From Rhyacophila brunnea (Eukaryota > Arthropoda > Insecta > Trichoptera > Rhyacophilidae), in contig JAGYXB010001020.1 of NCBI GenBank assembly GCA_022495005.1, positions 310,001 to 374,000 on the forward strand: 64,000 bases of DNA, read 5' to 3'. Numbering within the stretch: position 1 is the stretch's first letter; every line of letters starts with the position of its first letter. Under the pieces are notes generated by a model that searched no databases, was not told where the DNA came from, and worked only from the letters and a program-made list of their open reading frames with translations. This document shows positions 34,825 to 47,506 of this stretch, piece after piece. The position numbers and the translations under genes were made by a program.

Positions 34825-35017
34825 CAAGGGTTCCGTCGCCGTGGCCGGCCCTCCCTTACCCTGCAGCGTTACTACAAAAGCAACCTACGTGCTGCAGGTC
34901 TGACATGGCGGGAGGCGCAGGAGTTGGCGATGGACCGAGGGAAGTGGCGTCAACTTGTACTTGCCCTATGCCCCAATGTTGGGACGTGACAGGGTGGAAG
35001 AAGAAGAAGAAAAAGAT
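34825..35017 (+). pseudogene. LINE C-terminal end with GAA-rich tail
   Basis: One clean frame reads RRRGRPSLTLQRYYK, then GLTWREAQELAMDRGKWRQL and VLALCPNVGT, and stops at TGA (34987-34989). This is the terminal 'GRPxxTW...GLTWxEAxxLAxDRxxWRxLVxxLC' segment of LINE proteins. A short UTR ends in GAAGAAGAAGAAAAAG. Only about 50 codons survive, so this is a heavily 5'-truncated insertion. Its intact frame and higher G+C suggest it is fairly young. Confidence 0.82.
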
Positions 35018-36284
35018 ATCTTAACTATAGTATCAAAATAGAATTCACCTAGGCTAGGTCATCGTGAACGTTTCACTGCATATTGTTTCCTAACCTTCTT
35101 TGTATCACGCAACAGTGCTCGAATTAAAACCATGATTACATCACATTGTATAATACTTATAATAGAGTATTTCTGTATTATTACATCACGAATTTTTTTA
35201 TAAATATATTAAATATGAAAAAGTTTATAAATTACGAATATATACATTTTATCATATTTAAAATTTAAGAATTTACATTAATACACATTTTACATTTATA
35301 CGATTAAAATATTTAATTACTTTTCTCACTATAATTTTCTTACAACGTCGTTCTAATAATTTTACATCGTTATGCACCTGCAAGTTATACTTAGTCGAAG
35401 ATTTTACTCTCGATGTCTCTCAATGCTTTTAGTGAAAGAATGAACAAGTTGATATGCAAATATTTATTCCTTATTTCCAGCAAAGTTGCGGCATTAATTG
35501 CATGCTTACGTTGAGATCTATTCATATTATAATGAATCAGGCAGTATACTATGCATTAAAAAAATATTATAGATAACAGTTATTATAGAATCTTTCTTCT
35601 AAAAAAGTGAAACCTAGAAAGTAAACCTGAATAATGTTACTAATCTGCAACTCATTTTACATGGAGATTTTCATTTAAAGAAAACTTAAACTTATACCAC
35701 GCCCAGACTCAATCAATTCCTGTATCAACTGCTACGGATTGCATTATACTCGCAGTAGCGAAGGGTGGAGGTAGGCTGTTAAGATCTCCCATAAAATAGT
35801 GCACATTACACTTTGTTAATCATACATATTTGTTTTTATTAAACTAAGACTACAGCTTACAGACTGATGGTGTTAGATATTTTTTTTTAAATCAATTAAA
35901 CTCTGTCTAAACCAAATCATAATAGTTTTGGTATTTTTTGGCCGATAGGACAAAATTATGCACATTTTTTCATTCATACTTTTTTGTTTGCGTTGGATTA
36001 AGAATACATAATATTACACATATTATTGGATATTTTATTTAAATTTATTAAGCCCTGCCTAAACCAAACTATAATAATAAAATAAATAATAATAATAAAA
36101 AGCCTTTTTATTTCTTACAAACAAAAGTAAATGACAGTTAAATGATTGTATTTATAACCCATGAATATATCTATTATGTATTCTAGTTTATATAATATTA
36201 ATTATTATTTTTTTTTTATATTTTTGTATAATACATATTATATATATTAAGATTTTTTATTTTTGTATATAATACTATTAGATT
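35018..36284. other. Gene-free stretch with a diverged direct repeat
   Basis: About 40 bp around 35886-35926 (CTGTCTAAACCAAATCATAATAG) recurs around 36037-36077 (CTGCCTAAACCAAACTATAATAA), about 151 bp apart. Otherwise AT-rich. Confidence 0.45.
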
Positions 36285-37215
36285 GCTTCTTCTTCAACAC
36301 TGTATTGGATTGCTAGACATCACTCTCTTTGCCAGTTCATTGTCATTCATACGGTGCACATGACCTAGCCATCGCAGTCTCCCAATCTTAATTGATTGAA
36401 CTGCGCTGCAATCTTCGTACAGCCTATAGAGCTCAGCATTATATCTGTTCCTCCAATTGGTGCCGTCTCTGATCGTTACATATATACGGCGGAGAATTTT
36501 TCTTTCAAAAATGTTCAGGGCTCGTTCATTTCGCAGAGTTAATGTCCAGACTTTCGATGCGTAGGTGAGCACTGGCTTTACAAGTGTCTTGTAAAGAGTG
36601 CTTTTAGTTCGACGAGATAGTATGCGGGACTTAAAATGTCTTAATAGGTCAAAGTAGCATTTATTCGCAGACATGATTCTCTTGTTGATTTCTTCTGTAA
36701 TATCATTATGTCGAGTTACAAGAGAACCAAGGTATATGAAATTAACTGTCAACCGTATCAAACTTGTATGTACCAATATCTAACTTTGGTGCGCCTTCTC
36801 GTGGTGTGACATAGACAGGCATGTATTTAGTTTTTGCCTCGCTTATTTGTAAGCTCATTCTTTTGGCAGAGGCATCTAGTGCTTTGAATACCTTTTTCAG
36901 CGCCAATTCTGATATGGCAATGATGTCGATATCATCGGCATACGCCAACAGTTGCACAGGCTTAGTTAATATCGTGCCGCTGCCACGGGCATTAATCTTT
37001 GCATCCCGTAACGCCTTTTCTAGCGCAGTATTGAAAAGAAGGCATGCCAGAGCGTCACCTTGCCTGAGGCCATTCACTGATATAAATGGCTTGGATATAT
37101 CCGCCTGAAGCTTCACCCGGAATTGTATTGGTGTCATTGTCATCTCTACAAGTTTAATTATTTTTGTCGGAATTTCAAATTCTCGCATTGCTTCGTATAA
37201 TTGAAATAAAACGTG
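36285..37215 (-). pseudogene. LINE (family delta) reverse transcriptase fragment
   Basis: The minus-strand frame ending at 36742 contains the motif B equivalent (VNGLRQGDALACLLFN) and the catalytic YADD box (LLAYADDIDIIA). It then reads through the thumb to YKFDTVDS. A frameshift near 36745-36775 moves to a second frame (NFIYLGSLV, PVLTYASKVWTL, GRLRWLGHVHRMND). The element ends near 36285 with TTGAAGAAGAAG. The 5' part, with motif A and the endonuclease, is missing. I assign it to non-LTR retrotransposons; the clade is uncertain. Confidence 0.9.
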
Positions 37216-38514
37216 GAAATAGGTCGCCATTTTTTTATTTACAAAACTTTTGTCAGCTTATTTTCTACAGTTACTACAGTCATTATTGTCGAAAAAACGT
37301 GCGTGATGAATACGATGATTAGTTAAAACTAACTAATTAAAAACAAGTTTTTAAAATAACCTTATGAATAGAGTATTTTTTTAATTAAAAACTGATGTTG
37401 ATTTATATGTATATGAAACTAATACTCGTATAAATGAGTATGGGGTGAAGTTAGATATATTATTATTATCATAAAAAAATGAATGTGTACCAATGCTCAA
37501 CCCATTTCAAAACATAATTTTACTTAATAATATGTTGACTTTACATTAAAATGGAATTTTAGTATTATATTGTAATGTGAATTAATCAAAAGTACCATAT
37601 TTTATTTATATTCCAGTATATTAATTACTTAATTATATTGGGTTAAAATATTTTGAAATTAATATTATGTTTTGCTTTACAAATTTATAAAAAGGAACGC
37701 TCCTGGCCGTGTATTATTATTTAAATTATTAATAATCAATGATTATTAAATATTATGTTGTATAATGTTTAATTATAGGTACCAAACTAATCAGTGAATA
37801 GTACTGGGAATTATCCCACGCGGATAATTGAATGCGTGTATAAATTTTCAAGTATATTAAAAAAATCTCTTTCTGACTCGCTGTGCTTTTAAATAAAATT
37901 AATAATGAACAAACCATTACATTACAATAATTGTGCAGTGACCAAAATATGATTTTACCAAAAATAACCATATGAATTGCATTTTATTCCATTATAATTT
38001 TAAATAATTAGAGTAACATCAGAAGCATTATTTCAATAATTCATGAATTGTTTAAAAACTGTTGAAATTAAATGCATTAGGTATCTGCAGTAAATTATTA
38101 GCATTGTAAATTTCCCGTAAACTCATAATATTATATCGTAATATGTAACTGAATACGAACAAAGATCTATGTAATTCCATCACTCACATATACAAAATGG
38201 CTACCTAACTATTTTTGCTTAAATATACTGTATTTTTATAAATAAACCGTATTAATAAAGTATATAGATCAATGAGATACATACAACGTATAAATGTCCG
38301 TTCTGATCAACCAACCACACAGTCATCCAGATCTCTAAATCAACGACTATATTATTCTCTTTGATTTTGTCAATAGCTTTGCGTAACTTGGTTTTCTGGT
38401 AACCAAAAGGCCAGCTAACGGATAGGTACTACTTTGGTATACAACATAAGCTACGAGTACAATCTAGTAGCCTTTCCTGTCACACAAAAATTCTGATATA
38501 CAAGATATTGATCT
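37216..38514. other. Gene-free stretch, no feature seen
   Basis: AT-rich. No supported coding or repeat structure. Confidence 0.4.
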
Positions 38515-38640
38515 GATCAATGCCGACTAATAGGTCGGAATGTTGGACTCTTGCCATGTTCAATGAGCATGCTCTTGATGTATTCGTGAGAAGAAGAATT
38601 GCGACAATAAAAATGGAGTCCTACAACCTCTGTCGAGAAA
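38515..38640 (+). pseudogene. Small LINE C-terminal scrap
   Basis: One frame reads RSECWTLAMFNEHALDVFVRRRIATI, matching in layout 'YxxExWTLxxxxExxLxxFExxxLRRI', the segment after the LINE reverse transcriptase (compare the 36.6 kb copy). Homology fades on both sides. Confidence 0.55.
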
Positions 38641-39150
38641 AATGTATCTTTACATTAATTAAACATCTGATTTGTAAATCATCCAACATAAATGGGCAAC
38701 ACAAACATAGACCAACCCCAAACCAATCCACCCTGCATCACACTTAGTGTCAATCGGGTATATCACGAGGTCTTAAGTTTGTATGTAAAGTATCACCAGA
38801 TGTTTATATCTGTAAGTGTCTCAGGAGCGAACGATGTCCCTAAGCACTACATGTGTTTTGTCTGAGTTTAGATGAAACTAAGTTAAGAGTGCTTATAGGA
38901 GAGAAGAGCATGAATAACAAAGAAAAATTAATAATATACTGCCAAACGATCTAAGTAAAGAGATCTTTGCAGAATGATACAGCAAATTTTTCAAAGACAA
39001 TACAATAATAGTTCATCTTCGTGGCGACTTCGTGGTCGGATTGCCCGATGGTAAAGGATATTCTCCAACCACTAAAGGGAATGAGAAACAATCAACAATG
39101 ATTCTAGAGCAACCAGTACACACCTGCGCCTTTATTTCAGTGTACCCTCC

Positions 39151-39252
39151 GTGAATGGAATGTATCGCGCCGGGATTATTGACTTGTTATTAAGTTGGTT
39201 ACTCTGAATCTATGCAATAACAACTCAATAATCCCGGTTCGATGCATTCATG
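39151..39252. repeat. Compact hairpin, 22-bp stem plus extensions
   Basis: CCGGGATTATTGACTTGTTA at 39170-39189 continues to 39191 and pairs with 39216-39237, with one mismatch. The loop is 24 nt, and weaker pairing extends outward for about 18 bp. The size is similar to a microRNA precursor, but a small MITE is equally possible. Confidence 0.55.
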
Positions 39253-39255
39253 AAA

Positions 39256-40861
39256 TTCAATAGTTTAAAGGCGCTGGAGGACAGCAACATAAGATAACGG
39301 GGCGAAAAAGAAGTTCATGAAGGTGACAGGGGTCACCCTGCCTTGTTAGGTTTCTAATATTTATGATTAATAATAATAAAATAAAAACCTACGTTATTAA
39401 TATTTTCTTTTATTTATTTCCGTATTAATCGTTTGTAATATAATATTCACATTAACATTTTATATAAGTTTTACTATTCAATAAAACGATCAATCAACTC
39501 GTATACGATAGATTGATAGAAATAAATTTCAATGGCAAGAAAGAACCATTTTATCATTTTAGTATTATTTCATTAGTCTGAGATAATAATTATCATGATA
39601 TGTATGTATTATTTAAGAATAGCGTCAAAGGATCTATATCTCGCTGTGTATCACTCCCGATAGATTTACTGTACGTTTGATCAATTAGGAGCGTACATGT
39701 CATAAGGCGATTATCATACAAGATGCCATTACGTATATCCTCGGCCGCCATCTTGCCGTAGAGATTATTTCCTTCTTTGTCTGTCTCGCGTACAATTGCA
39801 TACAGCGCCACTACGGCGTAATGGTGTGTTACCAAGATTCTCAAATTCTCCCATTTAAGATTTTTCCAAACGATAAGTTAAATTGAATGAAACATCGAAA
39901 TGTTCCATCATTTTCTACTAAAAGGAATTTAAAATGTTTGTGTATTAGGAAAGTAAATATCGTACATACTGTTTTTTTGCTAAGAATGAAAAAACACATA
40001 TAAATACGATTATTTATTAATATTTTGTTTTATAATATAGTATCCTTAGTATATCATGTATAACCTAACTATTGCCTTTTTTAGTATTTACAATAAGTAA
40101 ACAAAAAATTTCTTTTTAAAGTAGATAACTTTTGATGGACGAAAAATTGTATATGTAATGAATACCTACATACTAATGTTAATGTAGTACAATAGAGAAA
40201 AATTTAAAAACAGGTTATGTTAGTTTAATAGTGTTATGTATATACATCTCTTTATTACAGGGAAATATATGTATATTCACACAATAAAATCGATTATTTT
40301 TACCAAGTGCCGAAAACATTGAAAACGATGAAAATCACATCAGAAATGGATGGTTTTCACAAATAATCGATAACCGTCAAATGGTAGTTTTTTTACTATG
40401 GAAAGAAATAGTTCTCATTTGTCAATAGGTTATTGTATCACTCATAAATGTACAGATGTATCGACGGAAAATATATTTTGCTTTTAATTAAATTAATTTA
40501 AAAAATATATTAATATTATAAGTATAATACTCAAAAGTATATATTATATATTCAGATATAATAAATAGTATATAGAATGGAGCAATTTAATAAAAGGTTA
40601 TAATAATTATTATGTAGATAGATCAGATATAAATGGTATTTTGTATGTCTTATAAAATATTATATTGTCATTTTTAAAGTAAACTGAGCGAAAACCAAAA
40701 TGTTCTCTAATATAACAATAAATATAATCATTTACTAGTCGGACACAATGTTAAAAAAAAAATCAGCAATGGAACAGTATAATCAATAGCCATTTTTTTA
40801 CTATTGAATATCTAATTTTTAGATATAATTAATGTTAAAATAAGATACAATTTTCTTCCTC
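39256..40861. other. Gene-free stretch, no firm feature
   Basis: A GC-richer island at 39620-39840 holds an 83-codon minus frame with no recognised homology. A weak inverted pair (ATCGATTATTT / AAATAATCGAT) lies at about 40290-40370. Nothing firm. Confidence 0.35.
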
Positions 40862-41065
40862 CTTAACCGTGTCCGACCCTAATAAGGTCATATAGGCACT
40901 CCACGGGAAATTTTGAATTAACAGATTTTGTTTTTACGAAAATGGATATCAGCCACTTACTCAACCTATTAGGTCCATTCTCTGACTCATACACAAATTT
41001 CCAGACCAAGGATTTGAACCTGGGACCCACAAGGCTATAGGCCGACGCTTAAGCCACGTGGCCAT
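40862..41065 (-). mobile_element. SINE family A copy, best-preserved B-box
   Basis: On the minus strand, the head GGCCACGTGGCTTAAGCGTC is followed by GTGGGTCCCAGGTTCAAATC, containing a near-consensus B-box. The body (GAATGGACCTAATAGGTTGA) and the 3' segment ending GGGTCGGACACGG follow. This copy defines the family head best. Confidence 0.87.
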
Positions 41066-42877
41066 AACAATAATTATTATATATTCATATTCTGTGATAT
41101 TCGATTTTATTTATGAGGCTATGAAAACGACAATTTATACAGTAATGTCATACTAATTTATTTGACAGATCTAAAATATTATGATGTTTCGCAAAATAGC
41201 GTGACAATAATAAGCCAACCATAGCGACCGGAACACACTAAAGATTATTTTGCTTAGTTAAATATTGTTTCGCTTTTTGAATTTCGTCTTTTTTCTATGA
41301 GGCTAGCTGTCAAAACTAAGTTTACCTATGTTTTTGAAGATATACTTCTTTTGGGACGTAGTGAAATTGAGAAACCGTACTGAGAAACCGTTACGGAAGT
41401 GGAAATGACGTCAGCCGCGTGCTTCACCTTGTCATAAATAGCTTTGTTCCGTTTTTCTATTGAAAACAATACAATATTTAAAATTTCTCTTTCCCATTGT
41501 TTAGGTAAATTATTTTGTAATTATTAAACGATGACAACAATATGAAAACTATACAAAGTAAATTCAATATTAAAAAACACAATTAATATAATTAAATGTC
41601 TCTGCAATTAGCGAATGAGTGATTTTTAGAGACCGTGATTTTTCCCGATATGGTAACACTGGAGCCTAGTCCACCATTAAAATTTTCATACTAAACTTCG
41701 TAAACGTCAGATGATGTTTACAACTTTCAGAGATGCCACCATGGGAAATAGATTAGAAATAATAATACATAATAATATAGAATGATAAAACTACTATTAC
41801 AGACCATTTTCAAATTATTTATAATAATTTTATTTAGCAATTAATACAACAACAACAATTGTGTATAAATACATATCATTCTAATTTGATTATGCTTTTT
41901 AATCAAAATTGTGTTGATTGTATAAAATATCTTTTATCGTATTTTCTACTTACGTGTTTTTGTTTTGTTACGCCAAAGAATTATAACTTCTAATGCGCGT
42001 ACATAAGTACACACACCAATTTTTTTTAATGTGATACTTTTCTTTTGTATTATTTAGTTTATGTTAAAACTATTTTATTATATTTCTATATTTATTGTCG
42101 GTATCAATTTTGACTAACGCGATGAGCGATTTTTTATATTATCTTATTTTTAATTATTTTGTTGAAGGCGGATTATAAAAAGCCGATAAACTCAAGTGTG
42201 ATTTGCACAATCTGTTACAATAACTTTTTTAAAACTATTATTAATTTGAATTTATATAATACGTAGTAATTATTATCAAAAGATAATATTGGATGAAATT
42301 AATAGTAAACTTGCTTTAACAAAATAAATGATATTGATATTTTAATAAAAAGATAATGAAAACTTTTGCAGTGTCAACATTTATTTTGATATTTTTGTTT
42401 ACATAAAATAAAAAATGTGTTTTTAAATTATAACCAGAAACATTTATTAAAATATTGCTGAAATGTTTGATTTAAATAGTATTGAGATAATATTTTGAAA
42501 AGCTCTGACATAGTACTTTCAATTACTGGAATAATGTTGTTATAAGCGACAAATTGAATACGTTTTCCAGATAAATTCATTTTCAAAGGGCGGAAGCACA
42601 GTGCTAACTAAATTATAATATATTATAATATTGCTAATACGGAACTAAGCGAAACACGCAAATAATTTAAATTGATATCTATGTCATATTTAATATGTGT
42701 ACTTGGTATATTTAAATAATTTAAATTCACGGTAAACAATTCAATACTAAGTATTTATTTAAAAGCAGTAGTTGTGAATAAGCTCGATCCATTATTATCT
42801 TATTTACGACTCTACTGCCCTTTATATCTCCGTGCATTGTAAACTGTAATAATTAATACAATAATAATTATTCAATT
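41066..42877. other. Gene-free stretch, no firm feature
   Basis: A TGACGTCA lies at 41406-41413, and a doubled GAGAAACCGT at about 41370-41393. The rest is AT-rich with no supported frame or paired repeats. Confidence 0.4.
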
Positions 42878-43800
42878 TTTTCAATTCAATTTTCAATTTA
42901 ATTTATTTATTTTTACATATTGTGGACATTACAAATTATAAGTTTAAGACGTTTACAATATGACATTAAAAAAAGAGATAGATAGTATGTTATTAAACAG
43001 TAGAAATATGTACATACAAAAATATTAATTATATAGGTACATGGAAATACACCGGATGAGTTAAACAGACCCTATTTTAAAAATTTATAAAATAACGTCC
43101 ACCTATACTCATCCTCACGTAGGCGGAATATATCAACACCCGAAGCAATTTCGTTGAACATAGTTATCGCCCTCCCAATTGGCATTACCAGTGGCAGGTT
43201 GGTTCTGCACCTTGGGAGACTAAATAACTGATGTTCTCTATTTCTAAGATAGTTATCAGGGACACACAGGTCAACACTGTCCAGAATGGCAGAGTTCTCA
43301 TTTATACCTCGTATAAGTCGAAAAAAATACATAGCTAAATAAAAATATCTTCTAAATTGCAAACTGCAGTATGTAAGCATGCCTAAGTGCCCATACGCAC
43401 TTGCGGCCTGCCGCCTATCGTTTTTTGTATGCGAAGTGCGATATGCGGCAGGCCGCTGCGGTTAGCCGGCATACAAAAAACGATAGGCGGCCTGCCGCAA
43501 GTGCGTATGGCCGCTAAGAGAAAGACAGTTGGATAAAGCCACGGATAGTATCCGTACAACCTCAAATAAAGGAGTCTCAAGAATTTCTTCTAAACCCTCT
43601 CCACCATAAGGCCATACTTTAACCGATGCGGTGCCCAAACAATAGACCCACTCTCAAGTCTGCTTCGAACTAAAGAATTAAATAAAAGTTTTAATACCGT
43701 AACATCCGAAAAGACCCGGGAAGTACGCATGACGAAGCCCAACATTTTAAGCGCCTTGTTACAAATGGTTAGCTAATAACTTGTTACAAATGGTAAGTAC
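42878..43800 (-). pseudogene. Jockey/CR1-like LINE (family beta) C-terminus and 3' UTR
   Basis: The minus-strand coding remnant starts with LGFVMRTSRVFSDV, SLVRSRLESGSIVWAPHRL and GLMVERV, then a TAG where a Gln is expected. It continues past a MITE insertion to LCVPDNYLRNREHQLFSLPR and IGRAITMFNEIASGVDIFRL. The 3' UTR ends at the left edge in a degenerate TTGAA repeat. The layout is that of Jockey/CR1-group reverse transcriptase C-termini. The catalytic RT core is absent. Confidence 0.87.
43388..43513. mobile_element. Palindromic MITE nested in the LINE at 43 kb
   Basis: A 126-bp GC-rich element whose halves are near-perfect inverted copies (CATACGCACTTGCGGC and CCGCCTATCGTTTTTTGTAT on each side). 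Candidate 5-bp TSDs are CTAAG at 43383-43387 and 43514-43518. The homologous LINE at 14.39 kb lacks it, so the empty site is known. Superfamily unassigned. No coding capacity. Confidence 0.85.
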
Positions 43801-44002
43801 TCATTGCTAAAATTACGAAGCTTTTTTGCTCTCAAAAGTTGTAGGTATAAGTTATTATAGCTTATTGATTCGACTTAAAATCCTACTCAATTTTCTGTAT
43901 GCTACACCAATAATGAATGCTACGTTTCGAAAGTCTCCAGTTTTAATAGTTTTTATAAACCAACTCATTATATTCTATCTATTTTATAAAACATCGGTCA
44001 AG

Positions 44003-44219
44003 TATCATCATCATCAACCTGAATCTATTCACTGGTGGATGAAAGCCTCTTCAAGGTGATTCCACTTCTCTCGATCCTGTGCGTTGCGTTGCCACGTACT
44101 TCCGCCGAACTTTATCATTCCATCGATTCAGCGGCTTCTAGGTCTACCTTGCGGACATTTTGTACCTCTTGGATATCACTGGATGACTAAATTTGTTCAA
44201 CGATTGTCTCTTCTTTGAG
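44003..44219 (-). pseudogene. RTE-like LINE (family gamma) 3' end
   Basis: The reverse complement matches the last ~200 bp of the 50-52 kb RTE: VIQWYPRGTK, then GRPKSRWIDE, and the end CCAGTGAATAGATTCAGGTT with GATGATGATGA. Stops are present, for example CAGCAGTGG reduced to CCAGTGAAT. It is a 5'-truncated dead copy. Confidence 0.82.
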
Positions 44220-45525
44220 CTATATAAATATATATAATATATTTATATATGAAAATTTATAAATATAAATATATTTTAAGTAATAGGTATCTCAATTTTA
44301 TTCTACATTATTTGCAACAAAAAATAAGCTCTATAAGCATATCTAAAATGGCGCGAAGTAAAATTAGCTGACTCCATTTGAACTTTGAAACATACAAACT
44401 TGTTCGCGTTTGATAGACCTTAGACTAACTTTAGCTCAAAGGATAATCCTCGGTGGTTAAGACCATAAAGCCTTATATATAGCGCCATTTTTTTAACACT
44501 GCCTTATTATTCTCCGGAGGAATATAAACAGCTTTCTTTTATTTTATTTAAGAGCAGATATTATCGCATTTTTTATTGTGACCTAAGGTTGGTAAAGAGG
44601 CAGTAAAAAGAGCTGTAGGTCAAATGAAGGTCATTGATGAGTCAATGAAATTGTTTAGTGTTTTTCTTTGCATTTTGTGGTGTAATAAAATGAATAATTA
44701 TTACACGTCGCATGATTTATTATTTTTATTATCTAGCTATAGTTAGCTTTTTATACTATACTTATATTAACTACATTTTATTTTGTGTTCAATAATTAAT
44801 ACCATTTATTATGGCTTTAAACTGATAATATTTTTTTCGTATATTTAAAATATTTTCTGAAAATATGATTGTATTATATCGACAGTACCTAATGCATTTA
44901 GAAGATACTTAAATTTAATAAGCTCTTAGTATAAAATTTGTATATCTACTAAGTGCCAAAAACTAATAAACTGATCTTGGGTATTACTCAGTCTTCTACA
45001 ATATCATTTATTTTTGTAACTTTATACAAATATAAAAATACGAGGTGGCAGTGTCGCCTGTCAACATTCTTTTCAATGCGCTCAGTGTGGTTAATGTATT
45101 CAATGAATACCTAGTGTGCTGTGCTGTCTTGCGCTACGTTACAGATAGATAAATTTAATACAAATATTTAAAATATTAAAATAAAAAAAATCTTTTTTTT
45201 TTATCAAACATGGAGCAATGCAAAATATTTTTTATAAAAGTACGTCCGTAATTTCAGAATGAGTTAAATAAATATTTTAATACATTATATTATCAAACAT
45301 CAAAACCTACTTTGAACTCATTTTTAGCGCTATATGATCATAAATAATATTAATTATATTATTTGCTCATCGCATCAATTGATATTTTTATTTTGATTCA
45401 AACTCACAAAAGTGGAAAGTACTAAGTGTACATATTTTTATTCAACTAATTGTTGTTTACTCAAAAAATAAATATTCCAGGAAATTCAATGGCTGACAAA
45501 TTAGGGAGTTAATATAGAATTTAAA
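44220..45525. other. Gene-free stretch, no firm feature
   Basis: A 10-bp inverted pair AAAATGGCGC / GCGCCATTTT (44345-44354 and 44482-44491) could mark a tiny MITE, but the support is weak. Otherwise AT-rich. Confidence 0.35.
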
Positions 45526-46046
45526 CGATTCCGTTTAATTGGGCTACCGGTTAATTGTGGCTCTCACTTATTTGCACCAAATCTTAAGGAACGGAAATCA
45601 AACTAAGAAACTAACAGTTATTTACATCGCTTAATTGAAGCAACATTCCGCTTAATTGGGACAGTAAATTAAGATCACAATACTGTTATGCATAATCTCA
45701 ACAGAGAAAAAATCAAACAATTTAATATAATACACCTCAATTTTGTTATATTATGTTGCTTTGTTTTTAATCAGATAAACGGTCATTAGGACTTTTGTAG
45801 TCTACCACTATCACTAATGTACATGTACAAGTTTCAATTTTTAGTTGTCAAGATTTTTTGATAATTTATAGTGAACTATTTGCCATGATTTTGTAAAAAT
45901 GCACACTAACAAAATCGAAAGATTTGCTGAATATATTTATAACTTATTTTTTTATTTTAAAATATTCATTGTTTAAATTAATATAAATTTAGCTTAATTG
46001 GGACTAAAAAGCATTAGTCATGTTGTGTCCTAATTAAGCGGAATCG
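45526..46046. mobile_element. Non-autonomous TIR element with CCGCTTAATTGGGAC repeats
   Basis: The ends CGATTCCGTTTAATTGGG and, inverted, CGATTCCGCTTAATTAGG pair as TIRs. Further copies of (CCG)CTTAATTGGGAC lie at about 45553, 45629, 45645 and 45991. Repeated subterminal motifs like these suggest binding sites for a DNA-binding transposase such as the pogo/Tigger group, an inference from layout only. The right flank is a short GAATC repeat, and no TSD is clear. Confidence 0.68.
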
Positions 46047-47012
46047 AATCGAATCGAAGTGTTTTGATAAACATTAATATTTCAATTTAGTATTATTAAT
46101 TCGAACTCTAGTGACCTAAAAATATTATTTGGAAATCAAATATACTCGTTATTGAATACTGGATTAATATTGGCTTATCAATATAACTACTGTCTTACAT
46201 TTTAACTTCACACGTGATGGACACGTATTAAAAAAAATACAAATTTAACACGTGTTTGAAAAACAAAATTTATTTAATTACTGGTTTTGCAACTATTTAC
46301 CGCAATTTTGAGGTGTATTCTATTTTTTTGTAGTTAACAAAAATGTTACTAGGTATAAACTTCACATAATAATAAAAAGTGACATTATAATATTATTAAG
46401 TATAGCAATGTAAAAAATAAATATATTTTTCGTATGTATTAAATTTGTATTTGTTTAAAGCATATTTTTTTCTTTTAATAAAATATGCAACCCTGGATCT
46501 CTGTTGAAAGCAGATTTTGGATTACATAAACATTGTTTTTAAATTTTTGCTAGGCTCAGGTAAGTATCGACTTTTTGTTATTATGTGAGGTTTCCTTTAT
46601 TTAATATTGTTTTGTGAATTTTGTAAGGCTTGTTATTAAACTTCGCTTACTTCAAACCATTGTATAATAATAAAATAATAAACATAATATTATGATTATT
46701 TAATTATATAAATATTGGTGAGGATTGCATTTAATTTTTAAAATGTTTATTTCTATAATCTTCTTTAGACTTTTCCTGGGTTTCAATAATTCCTCGTGAA
46801 TCTTGGCGAATCAGTTTTTAAAAACATGCAATTATATTATAAATGAAAATTTGATTTAGCCGCAAAATTCCACCCCGAATAGTAAACTCTTAGAACGCGA
46901 TGCAGAACCATGATACTTACGGGCATAAGTAATAAAATATGCGCCTATCTTTAGGATGCCAATATATGCAACTTAGATTGCATTTTTTTTTAAGAATTAT
47001 TAATAACCATGT
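46047..47012. other. Gene-free stretch, no feature seen
   Basis: Begins with about three GAATC units (46041-46058). The rest is AT-rich without supported features. Confidence 0.4.
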
Positions 47013-47172
47013 CCTTTCTTTTTCGTAGAAGGAGGTTGTTAGTAATTTTGGACAATCATAAACACTCAGGCTTTGAAAAAAACATATAAATAGTGTATCC
47101 TCGCCAGGAATCGAACCCAGAACTCTCGGGCGGAAGGCCAGTGCCTTACCCACTGCACCGCGAGAGCTGCCT
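47013..47172 (-). mobile_element. SINE family B copy, full length
   Basis: On the minus strand, the head GGCAGCTCTCGCGGTGCAGT, then GGGTAAGGCACTGGCCTTCC, and a strong B-box GGGTTCGATTCC. The body and the tail ACTAACAACCTCCTTCTACG follow. The Pol III boxes are nearly consensus, so this is one of the least decayed SINEs here. Confidence 0.87.
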
Positions 47173-47506
47173 ACTTAGATTGCATTGCTTACAGTACCCT
47201 AACATAATAATATGTCATATAGCACTTATAGTAAATCTACGGAAAAATGCACTTTCCCAGAACGAAACCATTTAAAATACAGTAAAGACACGCCTAAGAC
47301 AAGCTATATTAATCCAGAGTGTTCTGCATTACACTGTTAAACGCAATCTGTTGAAATATTATAATACTTATATAGTGGGTAATTTTTTATTTGAGTATAT
47401 TTATTCTACTACCGTTTTTACTTTAAACAACTTTATTTGGGTACGTATAAGTAACTTATATGTATAACCTGCATATTGATTAGTTTCTCAAAATTCTAAA
47501 GATATC

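Noticed and set aside
41406..41413. TGACGTCA (CRE) motif
   Set aside because: A lone 8-mer with no TATA box or gene nearby. Another copy occurs inside a SINE at 49670, showing that it arises by chance.
44345..44491. AAAATGGCGC inverted pair spanning 147 bp
   Set aside because: Only 10 bp pair, and no TSD or related copy was seen.
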